13,275 nt of DNA from JBJENW01 sp051880395 (GTDB lineage: Bacteria > Bacillota > Clostridia > Lachnospirales > Lachnospiraceae): positions 1 through 13,275 of the forward strand of contig JBJENW010000163.1 in assembly GCA_051880395.1 (NCBI GenBank), given 5' to 3'. The translations under genes were made by a program, and so were the position numbers. The notes below the pieces were generated by a model, which made no database searches, was not told the origin of the DNA, and saw only the letters and a program-made list of their open reading frames with translations. Shown piece by piece: positions 7,934 through 13,275 of the stretch. Each line of letters starts with the position of its first letter. Within the stretch, counting starts at the first letter, position 1.

Positions 7934-8389
7934 CTAATACCGCATATTTTCTTTATCCAAAGCATAGGTTTCAAATAAACGCAGACACCCTTCTCTGTCC
8001 TGCTCAATGCATTGTAACAGTGTATTCTTTTTATAAAAAGCGTCGTAAAAGACATCGTCCCGAAACCCGATTCGATCTGTATCCATCCGGTTACACCCAT
8101 AATAAACAACACGGATATTCGCCCAGAGAATCGCTCCGAGACACATCGGACATGGTTCTGCGGTCGTATATAACTCACAGCCGGACAGATCATGCGTATC
8201 CAGATTTTTGCAGGCATCACGAATTGCCTCCATTTCTCCGTGACACGTAGAATCCTTTTTCAATAAGACACGATTATGACCTCTCCCCACAATTTTCCCG
8301 TCTTTTACGATCACACAGCCAAATGGTCCTCCTTCCCGTTTTTGAATTCCTACATACGCCTCGTCTTGTGCTTCCTCCATAAAGTTCAT
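7934..8389 (-). CDS. CDA-fold nucleobase deaminase, guanine-deaminase-like
   Basis: A cytoplasmic zinc deaminase of 151 residues. Visible motifs are GGPFGCVIV (20-28), HGE (50-52: H50 zinc ligand, E52 proton shuttle) and PCPMC (79-83: C80 and C83 zinc ligands). The stretch after this, VVYYGCNRMDTDRIGFRDD, fits the guanine deaminase (GuaD) branch better than tRNA adenosine deaminase TadA; guanine to xanthine is therefore the likeliest reaction, though cytosine or other bases cannot be excluded. HGE in place of the usual HAE is a mild oddity. The start ATG at 8389 has AGGAG 7 bases upstream, formed by the 14-base gap after the adenine deaminase stop, so the two are probably translationally coupled. 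Pairing with ade supports a purine-deamination role. The LRR start follows 39 bases downstream. Confidence 0.87.
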   Translation of the reverse strand: MNFMEEAQDEAYVGIQKREGGPFGCVIVKDGKIVGRGHNRVLLKKDSTCHGEMEAIRDACKNLDTHDLSGCELYTTAEPCPMCLGAILWANIRVVYYGCNRMDTDRIGFRDDVFYDAFYKKNTLLQCIEQDREGCLRLFETYALDKENMRY

Positions 8390-8403
8390 GTTTCTCTCCT
8401 CCT

Positions 8404-10098
8404 CTACGATTCCACAACTTGCAAACTTCGATACTCCTGTTTGTCCACATCGATGAGTCCCTTTGTCGTCATCTTTACATGCGGAATGACAGACAGACTC
8501 AAAAATGCCATATCCATAAACGGTGCGCGATTCTCCTGTACCCCTAGTCTCTGTAATGTTTCTGTCATCTGGTTATGTCTGTCCGCTGTTTCTTCTGCAC
8601 TCATTTCACTGAATAACCCGGCAATCGGTAAGGCCAATTCACACAACACTGTTTCTTCCGACACTGCCACATAGCCTCCGCCCATTTCACGAATTCGGTT
8701 CGCGGCATACGCCATATCTTTCTCATTTGTACCGATTACGATCAGATTATGAGAATCGTGAGAAACAGAAGATGCAATGGCTCCTTTTTTTAATCCGATT
8801 CCCTGAATGAATCCGACACCTCTGTGCTGCGTATTCTTGTGACGCTCGATAACCGCCAGTTTTAAAATATCTCTTTGAAGGTCTATGCCGTTTCCTTTCT
8901 CCCAATTAAGTTCTTCTATCCGTTCGTCCGTGATCAGCTCCCCTTTCTGCAGACCAATGATGCGACATGGATTCTGCGGTTTTAATCGAAACTGATCTTC
9001 TGTCAAAGGTTCGAGATGAAAACTGTCTCTCACACGCATTTCTAACTCTTTTTTCATGTGTGGCTGCGCAAACGCCTGTATATTCTTCTGGTTTACAACT
9101 TTTTCTCCATCTGCATAAACGTCACAAATGGAAAAACGCTCAAGGTCGTCAAGTACCAGAATATCCGCCCGGTATCCCGGGGCAATTACTCCCATATACT
9201 CTAGGCCGAAGCAGTTCGCCGCATTCAGCGTTGCCATCTGTATCGCATTCAGAACCGATTTCCCACTTTTTACTGCTTTACGGATACTCTGATCAATATG
9301 CCCTTCTTCCAAAATATCCGCTGGATGTCTGTCATCTGTAACCAAAAGACATCTGTGGCAGTACGGCTCATCAAAGAGTGGAAGCAATGCGTTTAGATTT
9401 CTGGCGGAAGAACCTTCGCGTATCATAATCCACTGTCCTTTTCCCAGCTTCTCGATTGCCTCCTCCATATTCGAACACTCATGATCCGTTCCAATCCCTG
9501 CAGCAATATAAACATCTAGCTCTTCTCCGGATAAAAGCGGCGCATGGCCATCGACTTTTTTTCCCATCGCTCTTGCATCTGCTATTTTTTGCATCACTGC
9601 ATCCTGCCCGCGGATCACTCCATAATAGTTCATCATTTCACCGAGCCCTAAGACCTCTTTGAATTGATAATACGGTTTTAACTCTTTCGCGGTCAACGTC
9701 GCGCCATTTTCATCATTCGCTGTCGCCGGGACACAGGAAGGAAGCATAAAATATACATGAAGTGGGATTCCTTTTACGGCCTCAAGCAAAAAATCAATCC
9801 CATCTGTACCGCAGACATTTGCAATTTCATGTGGGTCCGCAACAATAGAGGTCGTTCCGTGTGGAAGAGCAATTTTTGCAAATTCCTGCGGTAAAAGCAT
9901 CGTACTTTCCAAATGAATATGTCCATCGATCAGACCAGGACAAAGCACTTTATCTTCCACATCCTCCACAAGGTCTGCTGCCTCCTTTGCATACTCTCCA
10001 ACTCCTACAATTGTTTTCCCGTCTATCAAAACATCTTTTTTCTCCACTTGTTTTGTAAAAACATTTACAATTTTTCCATTTTTTAAAAGTCTTCTCAT
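8404..10098 (-). CDS. ade: adenine deaminase
   Basis: Converts adenine to hypoxanthine and ammonia (EC 3.5.4.2) in the cytoplasm; an amidohydrolase-fold metal enzyme. Its 564 residues match the usual length. Metal and active-site motifs in order are GLIDGHIHLEST (H60, H62), VADPHEIANVCG (84-97), GLGEMMN (E154), KVDGHAP (H185), GTDHE (H206) and VTDDRHPAD (D255, D256). The C-terminal domain typical of Ade is present, with GLKKGAIASSVSHDSHNL at about 435-452. The start ATG at 10098 has a strong AAAGGAGG 5 bases upstream. It follows the peptidase gene by 42 bases and precedes the small deaminase by 14 bases, consistent with one transcript. The two deaminases together would release ammonia and give hypoxanthine and xanthine for salvage or further breakdown. 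Confidence 0.97.
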   Translation of the reverse strand: MRRLLKNGKIVNVFTKQVEKKDVLIDGKTIVGVGEYAKEAADLVEDVEDKVLCPGLIDGHIHLESTMLLPQEFAKIALPHGTTSIVADPHEIANVCGTDGIDFLLEAVKGIPLHVYFMLPSCVPATANDENGATLTAKELKPYYQFKEVLGLGEMMNYYGVIRGQDAVMQKIADARAMGKKVDGHAPLLSGEELDVYIAAGIGTDHECSNMEEAIEKLGKGQWIMIREGSSARNLNALLPLFDEPYCHRCLLVTDDRHPADILEEGHIDQSIRKAVKSGKSVLNAIQMATLNAANCFGLEYMGVIAPGYRADILVLDDLERFSICDVYADGEKVVNQKNIQAFAQPHMKKELEMRVRDSFHLEPLTEDQFRLKPQNPCRIIGLQKGELITDERIEELNWEKGNGIDLQRDILKLAVIERHKNTQHRGVGFIQGIGLKKGAIASSVSHDSHNLIVIGTNEKDMAYAANRIREMGGGYVAVSEETVLCELALPIAGLFSEMSAEETADRHNQMTETLQRLGVQENRAPFMDMAFLSLSVIPHVKMTTKGLIDVDKQEYRSLQVVES

Positions 10099-10140
10099 AT
10101 ATGCCTCCTTTCTGTCGTTTTCCTGATTACAGCATCCTCT

Positions 10141-11127
10141 TTACTTCCTGTTTTGTAATTCCGTATAGGAAGGATATCCATAGGCGCTTTCTGCACTTTT
10201 TACTGCCTTCATGATCGCTTCCGACATCACATCCGCAGCCAGTGTTCCGATCATATCTCCATCTGCCTGTACAGAACCAACTGACAGTGCGTAAATCGTA
10301 TCCCCATCTGCAGAAGTATGCAGTGGTTTAATCGAACGCGCATACCCGTTATGCGCCATATCTGCGATCTTGCATAATTGTGTTTTGTCAAACGCCGCAT
10401 TTGTGATCACCGCACCAATCGTCGTATTTTCTACAAACCGGTTTTCTACCGGCGTATAACTTTCATACATCAACTCTGTCGTATTTCGAAATCCGTTTTT
10501 ATCCTCGTTCAACAATCCAGCAAGTTTCTCGTTGGTACGATAATCATAAATATCTCCCAGCGCATTCACTGCTACCACAGCTCCTATGATCAAATCTCCC
10601 TTGCGAACCACATAACTTCCGATACCGGATTTCATACAGTATTCCATATCCATAAATTTACCGACGGTCGCGCCACAACCGGCTCCATAATTTCCGTCCT
10701 TATAATTTCCTTCCATCGCAGCTGCACATGCCCGATAGCCCATATCCGCATCCGGTCGAACATGGAAATCTCCCACTGTCAGATCAAATAAATCTGACTG
10801 ACAGACCAACGGCACTTTTGTTACACCTACATCGAATCCAATGTCATGTTCCTCTAAATACTTCATCACACCGCCTGCCGCATCCAGACCAAACGCGCTA
10901 CCACCTCCAAGAACCAGTGCATGAATGGTCTGTGCCGCCGCCTTTGGTGCAAGTAATTGCGACTCTCTTGCTGCAGGGCCACCTCCCCGCACGCTGACGC
11001 CTGCGGCAAATCCATCCGCGTTATCTGCCAAAAAAACCGTCACACCGGTTGCAGCCTCTTTGTTTTCCACCTGTCCTACATGAATATTTGGTATTTCTGA
11101 AACTTTAATTTGCTGAAATCCTTCCAT
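10141..11127 (-). CDS. P1-family (DmpA/S58) N-terminal-nucleophile aminopeptidase
   Basis: A self-cleaving peptidase of the DmpA/BapA family, whose members remove N-terminal residues from peptides or beta-peptides, or cut amides. The family signatures are GVTVFLADNADGFAAGVSVRGGGP-type opening (about residues 29-52), LVLGGGSAFGLDAAGGV, GAGCGATVGK (glycine-rich, central) and ENTTIGAVITNAAF, where autocleavage is expected before the Thr of NTT to free the nucleophile. The length, 328 residues, is normal, and there is no signal peptide, so it is cytoplasmic. I start at ATG 11127, 7 bases after GGGAGG; a longer frame from GTG 11157 would overlap the ATPase stop (GTGA) but has no ribosome binding site. 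Its place directly after an amino-acid-type ABC importer suggests it works on what is imported, perhaps small amides or peptides. The true substrate cannot be read from sequence. Confidence 0.92.
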   Translation of the reverse strand: MEGFQQIKVSEIPNIHVGQVENKEAATGVTVFLADNADGFAAGVSVRGGGPAARESQLLAPKAAAQTIHALVLGGGSAFGLDAAGGVMKYLEEHDIGFDVGVTKVPLVCQSDLFDLTVGDFHVRPDADMGYRACAAAMEGNYKDGNYGAGCGATVGKFMDMEYCMKSGIGSYVVRKGDLIIGAVVAVNALGDIYDYRTNEKLAGLLNEDKNGFRNTTELMYESYTPVENRFVENTTIGAVITNAAFDKTQLCKIADMAHNGYARSIKPLHTSADGDTIYALSVGSVQADGDMIGTLAADVMSEAIMKAVKSAESAYGYPSYTELQNRK

Positions 11128-11153
11128 TTTTTCATCCTCCCGTTTTCTTATTT

Positions 11154-12233
11154 TCACTCTATTAAGTTTACCTGTAAAAAGTTTTTATTCTCATATTGAT
11201 AATGCGTGGTTTCTGTCATCTGTCTTGCCAGCAACATGGATAACACATTCTCCTCTTCTGTATCGTAAGGATTATATGCTTCCCCACCATATTCAAAGTT
11301 CAACTCCAATTTGCCATCCACTTCAAAATAGCCAACACAAACAAATATATCCTGTGTCTTTTTGATCAGATGCTGCAAAACAATTTCCTCTATCAACAGT
11401 TGAAGTCGATTTATCTGTCTGGCACTCAGAAAGCGAATTCGTCCAAATTCCTGTAACTTTGCATTCATACCATAAAAATCAAAATCCTTCGACGTAATGT
11501 GGTATTCCCAAGTGCAAAGTCTTTTGACAAATGCTCTTGTTTTTTCCCGTTTCGGACGCTCAAAAATCTGCTGTGGTGTCCCTTCTTCGTAAATCACCCC
11601 CTCATCCATGTAAAACACACGCGTGGCAATCTCCTTTGAAAACTTCATATCATGTGTCACTACCATCATAGTTAGTCCTTGATCAGCCAGCTTTCGGATT
11701 ACCGCCTGCACTTCACTGACCATAGATGGATCGAGTGCAGAAGTCGGTTCATCAAATAAAATTATTTCTGGTCTCATGGCCAGACAGCGGGCAATTGCGA
11801 CCCGCTGTTTTTGTCCACCTGATAATTCATCCGGATAGGCATACAATTTTTCTCCCAGACCAACCATTTTTAACAGATACCGTGCATTCTCATATGCCTC
11901 CTGTTTTTTCACTCCGAGCAGATCCATTGGTCCCATCATCACATTTTCGATCACCATTTTATGACTGAACAGGTAAAACGACTGAAATACCATGCCGATT
12001 CGTTGTCTCATCTTCAAAATATCTGTCTCTTTTTCCGTCAGGTCTACCCCATCTATAAGTACTTGACCGCCTGTCGGCCTCTCTAACTGATTGATACAAC
12101 GTAGCAGTGTACTTTTTCCTGTACCGGAAGGACCGATGATCGAGATCACATCGCCCTTTTTGATCTGCGCATTTACATCTTTTAATGGAGTAACTATTCC
12201 ATATTGTTTTTTCAAATGCTTAATCTCGATCAC
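11154..12233 (-). CDS. polar amino-acid-type ABC transporter ATPase with C-terminal HATPase-like extension
   Basis: The energy-coupling subunit of an importer. Residues 1-239 form a standard GlnQ/HisP-type ATPase: Walker A GPSGTGKST (34-42), Q-loop Gln84, signature LSGGQKQR (137-144), Walker B IILFDEP (157-163) and switch His194. Such proteins normally end near residue 240; this one continues to 359. The extension (about 240-359) has the layout of a SpoIIAB/RsbW-type ATPase: helix LQLLIEEIVLQHLI at the N-box, GKLELNFEYGGEAYNPYD at the G1 region, and a final LLARQMTETTHYQYENKNFLQV. Gln287 replaces the N-box Asn and Tyr315 the G1 Asp, so nucleotide binding there is doubtful. The start is GTG 12233, with AGGGGGTGA 6 bases upstream, inside the last codons of the permease gene (14-base overlap), so coupling is tight. 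The domain resembles that on the symporter at the left of the window. Confidence 0.93.
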   Translation of the reverse strand: MIEIKHLKKQYGIVTPLKDVNAQIKKGDVISIIGPSGTGKSTLLRCINQLERPTGGQVLIDGVDLTEKETDILKMRQRIGMVFQSFYLFSHKMVIENVMMGPMDLLGVKKQEAYENARYLLKMVGLGEKLYAYPDELSGGQKQRVAIARCLAMRPEIILFDEPTSALDPSMVSEVQAVIRKLADQGLTMMVVTHDMKFSKEIATRVFYMDEGVIYEEGTPQQIFERPKREKTRAFVKRLCTWEYHITSKDFDFYGMNAKLQEFGRIRFLSARQINRLQLLIEEIVLQHLIKKTQDIFVCVGYFEVDGKLELNFEYGGEAYNPYDTEEENVLSMLLARQMTETTHYQYENKNFLQVNLIE

Positions 12234-13275
12234 TCTGTCTCACCCCCTTGATGGTTCTTGGTCTATGCTTTGGTTCCAAATAAATTTCCAGTTTCTTTAT
12301 CAGAAAGATTATTCCATAAGCAAGCAAAAAATAAATCACAGCAACTGCGATCAACGGAAAAAACGCTTCGTATGTTCGACTTCGGATAATGTCTCCTGCC
12401 TTTGTCAAATCTTGGATAGTAATATATCCCACTACAGAAGTCCCCTTGATCATTCCGATCACTGCGCCATTGTATTGTCCCACCATATGTCTTGCTGCCT
12501 GTGGAAATGTGATTTTTCGAAAAATCTGCCACTTATTATATCCCATCGCAGAAGCCGCTTCGATTTCTCCTGGATCAACTGCCTTAACCCCTGTATTCAG
12601 TAAGCCTGCAACCGTATTTGCAAAATCCAGCGAAAAGGCTAAAACCGCCACCCATACCGCAGGAATCTGTGTTTTTGAAAAAATAATGTAATAAAATACC
12701 ATTAAAATCACAAGTGTTGGCATGCCATCCCAAATGGTACTAAATCCTTCTGACAATGCTCTCACCGGTTTCCTTTTACTGCGCAGCGCAAAACTATACA
12801 AAAATCCAAGAACTGTCCCAAACACCAGAGACAAAACAGAAATCTGAACAGTTACCAGTAATCCGTTTCCAATCATTTTCCAGCGTTGCTCTGCTACAAA
12901 TGTGCGGTGAAAGCTATTGCGAATCCGTGTCAGTATCCCCTGCTCGGTTTCCTGATTCTGATAATATACAGCCACCGTACCACTTTCATAGGTCGGCTCT
13001 GTGAAATCTACCGACTGTGCTCTCTCTTTTGTCACTGTGATGCAGCCAATTGCAACATCCGTTTTTTCGGTCTTAATACTTGGCATCAAAGCATTGAAAT
13101 CCATATTTGTCACTTGTATGTCATATCCTAATTTTTCCGCCACACGTATCATTAATTCCGTGTCATATCCAACAATTTCGTTATCCTGCACATAGCAAAA
13201 CGGTTCCTGTATAATGTACCCATAACAGTGGACACAGGAATTAGTGTAGTACCCGTTTTTCGGACACCTACACAA
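12220..13275 (-). CDS. ABC transporter substrate-binding/permease fusion, polar amino acid type (5' end missing)
   Basis: The membrane subunit of the importer, fused to substrate-binding sequence; the N-terminus lies beyond the right edge. Of the visible 351 codons, residues 25-106 are the first half of a SBP_bac_3 domain (PFCYVQDNEIVGYDTEL...MDFNALMPSIK...GCITVTKERAQSVDFTEP), which stops before the second lobe. After RRTF-like linker sequence (SFHRTFVAEQRWKMI), residues 135-330 are a HisM/GlnP-type permease with about five membrane segments and the EAA loop EIEAASAMGYNKWQIFRKITFPQAA (237-261), written here only as its start and end: EIEAAS to FPQAA. A truncated second binding domain before the permease is usual in clostridial fusions of this kind, whose full first binding domain would lie upstream. 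Residues 9-24 look wrong in this frame, while the next frame gives a better match to the family; two or more single-base indels in 13201-13255 are suspected. Confidence 0.88.
   Translation of the reverse strand: MCRCPKNGYYTNSCVHCYGYIIQEPFCYVQDNEIVGYDTELMIRVAEKLGYDIQVTNMDFNALMPSIKTEKTDVAIGCITVTKERAQSVDFTEPTYESGTVAVYYQNQETEQGILTRIRNSFHRTFVAEQRWKMIGNGLLVTVQISVLSLVFGTVLGFLYSFALRSKRKPVRALSEGFSTIWDGMPTLVILMVFYYIIFSKTQIPAVWVAVLAFSLDFANTVAGLLNTGVKAVDPGEIEAASAMGYNKWQIFRKITFPQAARHMVGQYNGAVIGMIKGTSVVGYITIQDLTKAGDIIRSRTYEAFFPLIAVAVIYFLLAYGIIFLIKKLEIYLEPKHRPRTIKGVRQSDRD

Noticed and set aside
7934..8389. tRNA adenosine deaminase TadA as the identity of the small deaminase
   Set aside because: The residues after PCPMC lack the TadA pattern and instead resemble GuaD-type deaminases; the ade neighbour also favours nucleobase deamination.
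13225..13275. Cys-rich CxC...CxxC pattern (CRCP...SCVHC) as a metal-binding site
   Set aside because: The stretch is better explained by a wrong reading frame caused by indels; the neighbouring frame gives sequence expected of the binding domain.

Overview
The window looks like chromosomal DNA from an anaerobic gut Firmicute, most likely of the Lachnospiraceae/Clostridia type. I infer this from the low-to-moderate GC, strong AGGAGG-type ribosome binding sites, GTG starts, a fused substrate-binding/permease ABC protein of a type common in Clostridia, a BspA-like leucine-rich-repeat protein with a Pro/Ser linker, and adenine deaminase. No species can be named from the sequence alone. Every gene I can support lies on the minus strand, so transcription runs from the right edge to the left. 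No RNA gene, CRISPR array or transposase was seen.

Right to left, the layout is as follows. A polar amino-acid-type ABC importer comes first: a substrate-binding/permease fusion, cut by the window edge, overlapping by 14 bases an ATPase with an extra C-terminal domain. Next are a P1-family (DmpA/S58) peptidase, adenine deaminase (ade), and a small CDA-fold nucleobase deaminase resembling guanine deaminase. Gaps here are 42 bases or less (14 before the small deaminase), so this looks like one operon for import and deamination of nitrogen compounds. It is followed by a secreted protein of about 2013 residues with six LRR_5 modules, a repetitive Pro/Ser/Glu linker, an Fn3-like domain and a Big_2-like domain. 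A weak hairpin terminator separates this from a DAACS-family (glutamate/dicarboxylate) symporter with a cytoplasmic N-terminal domain. At the left edge is a short degraded segment that matches the signal-peptide region of the LRR protein.

The most interesting feature is that two unrelated transporters, the ABC ATPase (C-terminal) and the DAACS symporter (N-terminal), each carry a domain of about 120-135 residues resembling a SpoIIAB/RsbW-type histidine-kinase-like ATPase. In both copies the residues expected to hold ATP-Mg are replaced. This suggests a shared, non-catalytic regulatory module coupling transport to an unknown partner. The symporter also lacks the aspartate that binds the substrate amino group in GltPh, which argues for a substrate other than an amino acid. 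Both window edges show apparent indels in or near G/C runs, so part of the apparent decay there may be sequence error.
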